DNA of 5,339 nucleotides from Candidatus Phascolarctobacterium caballi (GCA_018065225.1 JAGHTS010000202.1:1-5339), one strand, 5' to 3'. Positions 1 through 5,339 are shown, counted from the first letter of the stretch. Notes: generated by a model from the letters alone, not told the origin. Program-made: numbers and translations.

Positions 1-399
1 CACATATATCCATTAGGCAAAAACGAAATAGATGTATATGGCAGATACAGTTTTGGACACACAGGGGCGTGTGATGCCAAAGTAAAAGACAGCGACTATC
101 ACTTTGACAGCGTAAAAAGTCACAGGATAAGATTGGGGGCAAAATACAATTTTGAAAGAATCAAAAAAGCAAAACCATACTTTGGCTTGGCTTGGGAACA
201 CGAAATGGACGGGGAATGCAGGGCAGTAATAACAGGAGCGGGGGAAGCCCCAGCCCCAAGTTTGAAAGGGAACACAGGCATAATGGAGTTTTCCATTGAC
301 TGTGAAACAGGGGACTGGCTACTTGGACTTGGCTGTGAAGCATATGTGGGCAAACGCAAAGGATGGAGCGGATTGGCAAGAGCATTTTACAATTTCTAA
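1..399 (+). CDS. Autotransporter / outer-membrane beta-barrel protein, C-terminal fragment (5' end outside window)
   Basis: The frame is open from base 1 to the TAA at 397-399, giving 132 residues with no start inside the window that need be used. The fragment shows alternating polar/aromatic strands typical of an outer-membrane beta-barrel (VYGRYSFGHTG, HRIRLGAKYNF, KPYFGLAWEHEMDG, WLLGLGCEAYVGKRKGWSG) and ends in ARAFYNF. A terminal aromatic residue, usually Phe, is the family signature recognised by the barrel-assembly machinery. The segment APSLKGNTGIMEFSI followed by a GKRKGWSG turn closely resembles the end of autotransporter domains I know from Negativicutes. The barrel would anchor in the outer membrane and display or secrete an N-terminal passenger that is not visible here. 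Codon choice differs from the downstream operon (5 of 7 Ile codons are ATA, 6 of 7 Arg codons AGA/AGG). It is transcriptionally separate from the kor operon because a terminator follows at once. The family call is fairly sure; passenger function is unknown. Confidence 0.78.
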   Translation, partial: HIYPLGKNEIDVYGRYSFGHTGACDAKVKDSDYHFDSVKSHRIRLGAKYNFERIKKAKPYFGLAWEHEMDGECRAVITGAGEAPAPSLKGNTGIMEFSIDCETGDWLLGLGCEAYVGKRKGWSGLARAFYNF

Positions 400-427
400 A
401 AAAAGCGGCGAAAGCCGCTTTTTGTTT
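400..427 (+). terminator. Intrinsic (rho-independent) terminator of the autotransporter gene
   Basis: A GCGGC/GCCGC stem (405-409 with 414-418) is closed by a GAAA tetraloop (410-413). It is extended by A:U pairs between 400-404 and 419-423, and the T-rich tail runs on to 427. It starts one base after the TAA of the autotransporter gene. The A-run on one side and T-run on the other would also let it work on the opposite strand. Confidence 0.9.
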
Positions 428-429
428 AA

Positions 430-478
430 GGCGTAGAGTGTAGAGCGTAAGGCGTAAGGCGTAAGGCATAAGGCGTAG
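430..478. repeat. Array of seven 7-bp direct repeats (consensus RGYRTAR)
   Basis: Seven head-to-tail heptamers can be read: GGCGTAG, AGTGTAG, AGCGTAA, GGCGTAA, GGCGTAA, GGCATAA, GGCGTAG. Two adjacent units are identical, and the rest differ from GGCGTAA by one to three transitions, so the array fits the purine/pyrimidine pattern RGYRTAR throughout. It lies between the autotransporter terminator and a palindromic element, outside any gene. A degenerate trace (GGATGGTAGGATG) continues to about 491. No function can be assigned; it looks like a short tandem repeat that grew by slippage and then drifted, or one end of a dispersed intergenic element. Confidence 0.8.
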
Positions 479-491
479 GGATGGTAGGATG

Positions 492-559
492 TTCCTGTGA
501 TTAACCCCCTCTGTCAGTTGCGGAGCAACTGACATCTCCCCCTACGGGAGAGACAGGAA
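492..559. repeat. Palindromic multi-hairpin intergenic element (probable dispersed repeat)
   Basis: Three nested inverted repeats are visible. An outer 7-bp stem pairs TTCCTGT (492-498) with ACAGGAA (553-559). A perfect 9-bp hairpin pairs GTCAGTTGC (513-521) with GCAACTGAC (525-533) around a GGA loop. A 6-bp hairpin pairs TCTCCC (535-540) with GGGAGA (546-551). Together they could fold as a three-way junction on either strand. The C-rich flanks (ACCCCCTCTGTCAG and ATCTCCCCCTACGGGAGA) resemble palindromic intergenic repeats I have seen scattered in Firmicutes genomes; that match is from memory. There is no T-run after it, so it is not an obvious terminator. It sits about 20 bases upstream of the operon promoter. 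Confidence 0.65.
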
Positions 560-581
560 AATCACTATGCAAATACAATAA

Positions 582-610
582 TAGAAATTATTACTAAAAT
601 TTGCTATAAT
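582..610 (+). promoter_or_regulatory. Sigma-A-type extended -10 promoter of the kor-hydE operon
   Basis: A perfect TATAAT -10 box lies at 605-610 and is preceded by TGC (602-604), an extended -10 motif. With a 17-base spacer the -35 position is TAGAAA (582-587), a 4-of-6 match to TTGACA. Initiation would be expected near 617, leaving a leader of about 40 A/T-rich bases before the korD start. The surroundings are strongly A/T-rich. I see no riboswitch-like structure in the leader. Confidence 0.7.
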
Positions 611-640
611 ATAAAAGTAAAAAAATATATTATTGTGTCA

Positions 641-648
641 AAGGAGGT
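641..648 (+). promoter_or_regulatory. Ribosome binding site that fixes the korD start at TTG 656
   Basis: AAGGAGGT is a full-strength anti-16S match. It lies 7 bases before an in-frame TTG at 656-658. The longer in-frame GTG at 635-637 would place this site inside the coding region and has no ribosome binding site of its own, so TTG is the better start. Confidence 0.85.
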
Positions 649-655
649 CTTAAAA

Positions 656-838
656 TTGGCACTGAAAATTATTACCAAACGTTGTAAAGGTTGTGGTATC
701 TGTGCGGCACTTTGCCCTAAAAAAGTGCTGGCAGTAAATGAAGTGGAAAAAGTTGAGGCAGTCAACGAAAAAGAATGTATCAAATGCGGTCAATGTGAAC
801 AACATTGCCCCGATTACGCAATTTTTGTTGAGAAGTAG
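656..838 (+). CDS. korD: 2-oxoacid:ferredoxin oxidoreductase delta subunit, 2x[4Fe-4S] ferredoxin-type (KorD)
   Basis: This small iron-sulfur subunit carries electrons between the TPP-bound substrate radical in the catalytic subunits and external ferredoxin, in the cytoplasm. With the TTG start the protein is 60 residues and consists almost wholly of two ferredoxin repeats. The first has C10, C13, C16 and C20 followed by Pro (CKGCGICAALCP); the second has C41, C44, C47 and C51 followed by Pro (CIKCGQCEQHCP). Both fit CxxCxxCxxxCP, so all eight ligands for two [4Fe-4S] clusters are present. The start was chosen by the AAGGAGGT at 641-648. It is the first gene after the promoter and is followed 11 bases later by korA, giving the D-A-B-C order usual for 2-oxoglutarate synthase operons. 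Taken alone it could be any small bacterial-type ferredoxin; the neighbours make KorD the right call. Confidence 0.92.
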   Translation: MALKIITKRCKGCGICAALCPKKVLAVNEVEKVEAVNEKECIKCGQCEQHCPDYAIFVEK

Positions 839-849
839 GAGAGTGCAGT

Positions 850-1995
850 ATGTCAAGAGTATTATTGTTGCAAGGTAATCAGGCGGTGGTGGAAGGCGCG
901 ATTGCGGCAGGTTGCCGTTTTTTTGCGGGCTATCCCATTACCCCGTCTACAGAGATTGCCGAAGAATTGGCAAAACAACTGCCTTTGGTAGGCGGTAAGT
1001 TTATACAGATGGAGGATGAAATTGCTTCCATCGGTGCGGTTATCGGCGCCAGTTTGACTGGCAAAAAAGTTATGACTGCCACCAGCGGCCCCGGTTTCAG
1101 TTTGAAACAGGAATTGTTTGGCTATGCCTGTGCCGCAGAAATCCCATTGGTGTTGGTCAATGTACAGCGTGGGGGCCCGTCCACAGGGCAACCCACCAGC
1201 CCCAGTCAGGGGGATGTAATGCAGGCACGTTGGGGAACACACGGCGACCATTGGATGATTGCGTTAAGTCCCAGCAGTGTGCCGGAATGTTTTGACTTGA
1301 CCCGTAGGGCGTATGAATTTAGCGAAAGATACCGTGTGCCGGTAATTTTGTTAATGGATGAAGTGGTTGGACATATGCGGGAAAAAGTTGTTTTGTCGGA
1401 CGATTACGAAAATCTTCCCCAACCCATGCGTAAACAGCCGACCTGCAAACCAGAGGACTTTTTGCCCTATGACGGTGGCGAAGACGGTGTACCCGCAATG
1501 CCACCTTTTGGGATTGGTTTCCGTTGGCACGTGACCGGCTTGATTCATGATGAAACAGGTTTCCCAAATGGCTCTCCGGAAGCTACGGTTAAAGCCATGG
1601 ACAGGATGTATCACAAATTGGCAGACCATTATGATGATATTGTTAGGGTAGAAGAATTTAAAATGGAAGGTGCGGAGTTTGCGGTAGTTGCCTTTGGCGG
1701 TGCTGCCCGTACCGCTTGGGATGCGGTAACTATGGCCCGTGCAGAAGGGTTAAAAGTTGGTTTGGTAAGACCCATTACCATTTGGCCTTTTGCCCAAAAA
1801 CATATGGAAAAACTGGCAACCCAAGTTAAGGGTATTTTGGTACACGAATTGAATTGCGGACAATATGTCGGCGAAGTGGAAAGAGCAGTTAAAGGTAAGG
1901 TTCCCGTATTCAGTTACGGCAAGTATGACAACGAACCTGCCACACCTGCAGAATTGTTGGCAGAGATTAAAAAGGCAATGGGAGGCGTAAAATAA
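850..1995 (+). CDS. korA: 2-oxoglutarate:ferredoxin oxidoreductase (2-oxoglutarate synthase) alpha subunit
   Basis: KorA is the 381-residue subunit carrying the pyrimidine-binding transketolase-like domain and the CoA-side domains. With KorB it catalyses 2-oxoglutarate + CoA + oxidised ferredoxin to succinyl-CoA + CO2 + reduced ferredoxin, a reversible step. Visible family motifs are GYPITPSTEIAEEL (residues 27-40, substrate-contact region), QMEDEIASIGA (53-63, with Glu55 as the likely TPP-activating Glu), TSGPGFSLKQE (78-88) and QRGGPSTGQPT (106-116). The middle DGVPAMPPFG...WHVTGLIHDETG stretch and the VGLVRPITIWPF stretch near the C-terminus belong to the transketolase C-terminal-like domain. 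Length is normal for KorA without a fused gamma domain, as expected since korC is separate. AGGAG (837-841) lies 8 bases before the ATG. A related branched-chain (Vor) specificity cannot be fully excluded from sequence alone. Confidence 0.93.
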   Translation: MSRVLLLQGNQAVVEGAIAAGCRFFAGYPITPSTEIAEELAKQLPLVGGKFIQMEDEIASIGAVIGASLTGKKVMTATSGPGFSLKQELFGYACAAEIPLVLVNVQRGGPSTGQPTSPSQGDVMQARWGTHGDHWMIALSPSSVPECFDLTRRAYEFSERYRVPVILLMDEVVGHMREKVVLSDDYENLPQPMRKQPTCKPEDFLPYDGGEDGVPAMPPFGIGFRWHVTGLIHDETGFPNGSPEATVKAMDRMYHKLADHYDDIVRVEEFKMEGAEFAVVAFGGAARTAWDAVTMARAEGLKVGLVRPITIWPFAQKHMEKLATQVKGILVHELNCGQYVGEVERAVKGKVPVFSYGKYDNEPATPAELLAEIKKAMGGVK

Positions 1996-2825
1996 TGAGT
2001 ACAGAAGCATTGATTGACAAATATTTCCGTCCCGGACGCCTGCCCCATATTTGGTGTCCCGGATGTGGCAACGGTATTGTTACAGGATGTATTGTTAAGG
2101 CGGTTGAACAAACTGGTTTGACACGGGATGAGGTGGCTGTGGTCAGCGGTATCGGTTGCAGCAGCCGTGCCAGCGGTTATCTTGATTTTAATACAGTACA
2201 CAGCGCTCACGGCAGGGCATTGCCTGTGGCTACGGGTGTAAAGATGGGTAATCCCAAATTGAATGTTATTGTTGTGACAGGTGACGGCGACTGCACAGCT
2301 ATTGGCGGCAATCACTTAATTCACGCGGCACGTCGCAATCTTGATTTAACGGTGGTGTTGTTTAATAACAGTATTTATGGAATGACAGGCGGACAATACA
2401 GTCCCCTTACACCATTTGGCAGCAAAGCCACTACTGCGCCTTATGCAACCATTGAACACGATTTTGATGTAGTGGAACTGGCAAAGGCGGCAGGGGCAAC
2501 ATTTGTGGCAAGGGGTACAACTTTCCATGCACAATTGCTGACTGACTTAATCGTCAAGGGTATGCAACATAAAGGTTTCAGTTTGATTGAAGCGGTTTCC
2601 GCCTGCCCGACTTCTTTTGGCAGGCAAAACAAAATGGGCGGGCCTGTAGAAATGATTTTATGGCAACGTGACCATGGAGTTATGAAAGCCGCTTGGGATA
2701 AAATGACGGATGAGCAACGTCAGGGCAAATTCCCCATTGGTGTGTTGCATGAAGATAATTCCAAAGTGGAATATACTGTGGCTTATGACTATTTGATTAA
2801 AAAGGCACAGGAGGGAAAGAAATGA
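1995..2825 (+). CDS. korB: 2-oxoglutarate:ferredoxin oxidoreductase (2-oxoglutarate synthase) beta subunit, TPP-binding
   Basis: KorB (276 residues) binds the thiamine pyrophosphate diphosphate/Mg2+ and partners KorA at the active site. HIWCPGCGNG (18-27) begins the domain. GIGCSSR (52-58) and SAHGRALPVATG (70-81) follow, and then comes the classical TPP motif: GDGD at 96-99 and NN at 124-125, inside GDGDCTAIGGNH and LFNNSIYGMTGGQYSPLTP. Cysteines at 21, 24 and 55 sit where related enzymes ligate the catalytic-subunit cluster; the fourth ligand I cannot place with certainty. The ATG overlaps the korA TAA by one base (TAATG), with GGAGG at 1981-1985, so translation is probably coupled and the subunits made in equal amounts. 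The GGNHLIHAARRN wording is what I associate with 2-oxoglutarate-type rather than pyruvate-type enzymes. Confidence 0.94.
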   Translation: MSTEALIDKYFRPGRLPHIWCPGCGNGIVTGCIVKAVEQTGLTRDEVAVVSGIGCSSRASGYLDFNTVHSAHGRALPVATGVKMGNPKLNVIVVTGDGDCTAIGGNHLIHAARRNLDLTVVLFNNSIYGMTGGQYSPLTPFGSKATTAPYATIEHDFDVVELAKAAGATFVARGTTFHAQLLTDLIVKGMQHKGFSLIEAVSACPTSFGRQNKMGGPVEMILWQRDHGVMKAAWDKMTDEQRQGKFPIGVLHEDNSKVEYTVAYDYLIKKAQEGKK

Positions 2826-3349
2826 AAACAGAATTAAGATTTTCCGGTACTGGCGGACAGGGCGTAATTACAGCTGCAATTATTTTGGCAGAAGCAGCAT
2901 TGCTGGATAAGAAAAATGCAGTACAGTCACAGGCATACGGGCCTGAAGCACGTGGCGGTTCCAGTAAGGCGGAGTGCATTATCAGTGATGATGCAATTTA
3001 TTTCAGCAAGGTAACCGCTCCAAATGTACTGTTGGCGATGAGTCAGGAAGCCGCCGACAAATACAGCAAAGATTTGAAAGATGACTGTATTGTTATTACG
3101 GACAAATTATTTGTAACCAAATTGCCCGATGTCAAAAACAAAATTTATGAATTGGATATAACCCGTGCGGCGAAAAATGAATTGGGCAAGGCATTGTTCA
3201 GCAATATCGTGGCTTTGGGGGCAGTAGTAGGTTTGACAAAGGTTGTCAGCGAGGAATCTTTGGAAAAAGCAGTATTGAACAGGGTTCCCAAAGGTACAGA
3301 AGAAAAAAATAAAAAAGCATTACAGGTAGGCAGAGATTTAGTTAAGTGA
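2822..3349 (+). CDS. korC: 2-oxoglutarate:ferredoxin oxidoreductase (2-oxoglutarate synthase) gamma subunit
   Basis: KorC (175 residues) is the gamma-domain subunit of the same complex, thought to help form the CoA-binding and assembly surface. The N-terminal SGTGGQGVITAAIILAEA (8-25) is the glycine-rich signature of the family. QSQAYGPEARGGSSKAE (35-51) is the second conserved block. The C-terminal part is a helix-rich region ending in KALQVGRDLVK. Length is normal for a stand-alone gamma subunit. The ATG lies in an ATGA overlap with the korB stop (2822-2825) and is served by AGGAGGG at 2809-2815. The gene completes the korDABC set, so the whole enzyme is encoded here with no missing subunit. 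Confidence 0.93.
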   Translation: MKTELRFSGTGGQGVITAAIILAEAALLDKKNAVQSQAYGPEARGGSSKAECIISDDAIYFSKVTAPNVLLAMSQEAADKYSKDLKDDCIVITDKLFVTKLPDVKNKIYELDITRAAKNELGKALFSNIVALGAVVGLTKVVSEESLEKAVLNRVPKGTEEKNKKALQVGRDLVK

Positions 3350-4362
3350 TTGCAGTAGAACAGTTAAACGACAAACAATTAGCACAACTGATTGGTACGG
3401 ATAAATATGATGAAGAATTACGCCGCAGAGCTTTAGCTTTGCGGCGTAAAATATATGGCAACAAAATATTTGTCAGGGGACTGATTGAATTTACCAATTA
3501 TTGCAAAAACAATTGCTATTATTGTGGCATCCGTTGTGGTAACAATAAGGCGGTACGTTATCGTTTGACTCAGCAGGAAATTTTAGATTGTTGTCATAAA
3601 GGTTATGATTTGGGGTTTCGCACTTTTGTTTTGCAGGGTGGTGAAGACCGGTATTTTAGTGACGAAATTTTAGTACCAGTTGTTGCAGAAATCCGTCAGA
3701 CGTTTCCTGATGTGGCGATTACGCTTTCGGTAGGCGAACGGAGTGAGGAAAGTTATCAGCATCTTTTTCAGGCAGGTGCAGACCGTTATTTGTTAAGACA
3801 TGAAACAGCGGACGAAGAACATTTTGCCAAATTACACCCAGCACAACAACAGTTAAGTACAAGAATTGCTTGTCTAAATGTTTTGAAAAAAATCGGTTAT
3901 GTGGTTGGCAGCGGTTTTATGGTTGGCAGTCCGTATCAGACAGCGGATACATTGGTTAAGGACATCAGATTTTTGCAGACATTACAACCGGAAATGATTG
4001 GTATCGGGCCATTTATAAAACACAAAGACACACCGTTTAATGATATGGCTAATGGAGATTTGCAGTTAACGTTGCGGCTTTTGGCAATTTTGCGAATATT
4101 GTTTCCTTATGCGCTAATACCTGCTACAACTGCGTTGGCAACTTTGGCAGATAACGGCAGGGAATTGGGGATGCAATACGGAGCGAATGTTTTGATGCCG
4201 AACTTGTCACCGCAAGCAATACGTAACAAATATAGTTTGTACGATAACAAAGTTTATAACGGCGATGAAAGTGCAGAACAACTTGCGGGTTTGAAATCAC
4301 GGATGGCACAGGCAGGTTGGGAGATTGTAACAGACAGAGGGGATCCTAAAAGGAGGGTATAA
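3346..4362 (+). CDS. hydE: [FeFe]-hydrogenase H-cluster radical SAM maturase HydE
   Basis: HydE is a radical SAM enzyme that acts with HydG and HydF to build the diiron part of the [FeFe]-hydrogenase active site; its role is in making the dithiolate bridge. The cluster motif is C53-x3-C57-x2-C60 within RGLIEFTNYCKNNCYYCGIR. Further family features are LQGGED (96-101), LSVGERSEESYQ (127-138), AGADRYLLRHETAD (143-156), GFMVGSPYQT (190-199) and IGPFIKHKDTPF (220-231). At 338 residues it has the normal HydE length. The C-terminal third has no cysteines, so the second, dispensable cluster of some HydE proteins is absent. The start is GTG in a GTGA overlap with the korC stop, without a clear Shine-Dalgarno, so it probably depends on translation of korC. 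HydF and HydG are not in the window. PylB and biotin synthase are relatives, but the LIEFxNYC and GPFI-H-DTPF wording favours HydE. Confidence 0.9.
   Translation: MIAVEQLNDKQLAQLIGTDKYDEELRRRALALRRKIYGNKIFVRGLIEFTNYCKNNCYYCGIRCGNNKAVRYRLTQQEILDCCHKGYDLGFRTFVLQGGEDRYFSDEILVPVVAEIRQTFPDVAITLSVGERSEESYQHLFQAGADRYLLRHETADEEHFAKLHPAQQQLSTRIACLNVLKKIGYVVGSGFMVGSPYQTADTLVKDIRFLQTLQPEMIGIGPFIKHKDTPFNDMANGDLQLTLRLLAILRILFPYALIPATTALATLADNGRELGMQYGANVLMPNLSPQAIRNKYSLYDNKVYNGDESAEQLAGLKSRMAQAGWEIVTDRGDPKRRV
3418..3449 (+). repeat. 14-bp inverted repeat / stem-loop inside the start of hydE
   Basis: TTACGCCGCAGAGC (3418-3431) pairs with GCTTTGCGGCGTAA (3436-3449) around a TTTA loop. All 14 positions pair, with a single G-U wobble (3428 with 3439). 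It begins 72 bases after the hydE GTG and encodes LRRRALALRRK in frame, so it is coding sequence as well. No T-run follows, which argues against a terminator. It could mark an mRNA processing or stability point between the kor part and the hydE part of the transcript; that role is inference. Confidence 0.6.
4351..4357 (+). promoter_or_regulatory. Strong ribosome binding site of the transporter gene
   Basis: AGGAGGG lies 4 to 5 bases before the ATG at 4362, inside the last codons of hydE. It fixes the start and indicates independent strong initiation, in contrast to hydE itself, which lacks such a site. Confidence 0.8.
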
Positions 4363-5303
4363 TGTGGTTTATACTTGCTTTGCTGGCAGTAATCGGTTGG
4401 GGGATAGAAGATGTATTTCTGCGTGCCGGTACGGACAGCAAGGACAAATTATCGCAATATAGAATAGCAGTTGTTACAGGGATGTGGTTTGGCATTTGTG
4501 ATTTGGTTGCCATGTATTTTTCGGAATCACATTTGTCTGTTTTTGCCCTGTTTCAAAAAAATATTGTGCTGACCATTGTACCTGTAATTTATGCCTTTAC
4601 TTTAATATTAAGTCATGTGGGTTTCCGTTATTTGGAAGCAAGTATTATGGCACCATTAAAAAATGCCGGCGGAGCATTTTCAACATTGATGTTTTTATCG
4701 TGGTATGCCTATAAAAGCACTATTAATAATGTTTGGGAACAAATTACAATAACGGATATAATTGGCACAATATTGATTGTTGTAGGAATTATTGTATTGG
4801 GTTATGTGGAAAATTATTTAGATACGCATAGCATATTCCCCAAAAATGCTTTAGGTTTTTGGGCTTTTGTTTTTCCTTTAATATTTTGTTGTACTGACGC
4901 GTTGGATACCGTTGTTTGCGGAATTATGTTGGAAGACAGCAGTGGTGCAGATATTGCCTGTTATGATTATTATCGGCTTTATGCCTTTTGCTTTCTGTTA
5001 GAAGGTATTTTCAGTTGGTTATATCTTTGGCATAAAGAGAAAAAAATTTATAATCCTTTTGCCAAGTTCAGGCGGAGTTTCCTTGTTGCCGGTGGTTTGG
5101 AAGCAGTATCAATGTTGGCATATATTATAGCAATGGATATAGAGCCAATGTATGTGGCAGTCATAATTACCCCTTATTGCGTTTTTACAGAATTGACGGC
5201 ATACATTTTTTTAAAGGAGCGTTTTACAAAGGGGCAATATTTGTGTTTTGCGGCGATTATTTTGGGAATTTTGCTGATGGGATGTAGTGAATTGTTGGCA
5301 TAA
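4362..5303 (+). CDS. DMT-superfamily (EamA-like) ten-helix membrane transporter, substrate unknown
   Basis: The 313-residue protein is strongly hydrophobic. About ten membrane segments can be read, near residues 2-20, 35-53, 68-86, 91-113, 130-148, 165-187, 205-223, 240-258, 262-280 and 290-308. This is the two-times-five-helix layout of drug/metabolite transporters. The last two helices are joined by a charged loop, FLKERFTKGQY (283-293), which is the hallmark end of EamA domains (LKER-T--QY). An early WG-E-V-L motif in helix 1 (around 13-20) and the MAPLKNAGGAFSTLMF stretch of helix 4 also fit. Family members export or import small metabolites such as amino acids or nucleotide derivatives; nothing here identifies the substrate. 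The ATG overlaps the hydE TAA by one base (TAATG). It is the last gene of the operon seen here. The superfamily is fairly sure; function and any link to hydrogenase maturation are not. Confidence 0.75.
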   Translation: MWFILALLAVIGWGIEDVFLRAGTDSKDKLSQYRIAVVTGMWFGICDLVAMYFSESHLSVFALFQKNIVLTIVPVIYAFTLILSHVGFRYLEASIMAPLKNAGGAFSTLMFLSWYAYKSTINNVWEQITITDIIGTILIVVGIIVLGYVENYLDTHSIFPKNALGFWAFVFPLIFCCTDALDTVVCGIMLEDSSGADIACYDYYRLYAFCFLLEGIFSWLYLWHKEKKIYNPFAKFRRSFLVAGGLEAVSMLAYIIAMDIEPMYVAVIITPYCVFTELTAYIFLKERFTKGQYLCFAAIILGILLMGCSELLA

Positions 5304-5339
5304 AATTATAATTTATATATACTTGTTATATATGTATTA
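5304..5339. other. A/T-rich operon 3' flank, no clear terminator in window
   Basis: Only three of these 36 bases are G or C. ATATATA (5315-5321) and TATATAT (5327-5333) could pair around CTTGT, but an all-A/T stem of seven pairs is too weak to call a terminator. The stretch may be spacer or the upstream part of the next gene's promoter. The true end of the operon lies beyond the window or cannot be decided. Confidence 0.4.

Noticed and set aside
430..478. Heptamer array as a CRISPR or iteron origin
   Set aside because: Units are 7 bases with no spacers, so it is not CRISPR. No replication initiator gene or DnaA boxes lie nearby to support iterons.
161..535. 124-codon open frame on the minus strand across the autotransporter end and the intergenic repeats
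   Set aside because: It runs antisense through a convincing barrel coding end, the terminator and the heptamer array. The protein is low-complexity and resembles no family I know.
492..559. Palindromic element as a riboswitch or attenuator of the kor operon
   Set aside because: The promoter at 582-610 lies downstream of it, so it would not be in the operon leader unless there is another promoter upstream. No T-run follows the hairpins.
862..1251. 129-codon minus-strand open frame inside korA
   Set aside because: It is a shadow of korA, whose motifs on the + strand are unmistakable; no plausible ribosome binding site or domain was seen.
1914..2315. 133-codon minus-strand open frame across the korA-korB junction
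   Set aside because: It is antisense to conserved KorA and KorB motifs, with low-complexity composition and no recognisable domain.
3346..4362. Reading the radical SAM protein as PylB (methylornithine synthase) or biotin synthase
   Set aside because: The cluster motif context, the LQGGED block and the IGPFIKHKDTPF block match HydE better, and no pyl or bio genes are adjacent.
5315..5333. A/T palindrome as the operon terminator
   Set aside because: The stem contains no G-C pair and alternating A/T sequence forms such palindromes easily by chance.

Overview
The window looks like chromosomal DNA from an anaerobic, fermentative diderm Firmicute, most likely of the class Negativicutes (Acidaminococcaceae or a relative). 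That placement is an inference from two things seen together. One is an outer-membrane autotransporter-type beta-barrel end. The other is a ferredoxin-linked 2-oxoacid oxidoreductase operon with a [FeFe]-hydrogenase maturase, built with strong AGGAGG ribosome binding sites. I see no phage, insertion-sequence, CRISPR, tRNA or rRNA sequence.

Layout, left to right, with all genes on the + strand. Positions 1-399 are the 3' end of an autotransporter/outer-membrane barrel gene that begins outside the window, closed by an intrinsic terminator (400-427). The gap 428-655 holds an array of seven 7-base repeats (430-478), a multi-hairpin palindromic element that looks like a dispersed intergenic repeat (492-559), and a sigma-A-type extended -10 promoter (582-610). 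From about 656 to 5303 there is one tightly packed six-gene operon: korD, korA, korB, korC, hydE and a ten-helix DMT/EamA-type transporter gene. Apart from the 11-base korD-korA gap, successive genes overlap by 1 or 4 bases.

The four Kor subunits form a CoA-acylating 2-oxoacid:ferredoxin oxidoreductase, most likely 2-oxoglutarate synthase. It interconverts 2-oxoglutarate and succinyl-CoA using low-potential ferredoxin. HydE is a radical SAM enzyme for building the H-cluster of [FeFe]-hydrogenase, the enzyme that can re-oxidise reduced ferredoxin by making H2. Co-transcription therefore plausibly links ferredoxin turnover to hydrogenase maturation. HydF, HydG and the hydrogenase itself are not in the window, and the transporter's substrate is unknown.

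The core genes belong to well-known families, and I do not see a clearly new system. The items most worth a second look are the kor-hydE-transporter arrangement, a 14-bp stem-loop inside the start of hydE, and the two kinds of repeat in the intergenic region.
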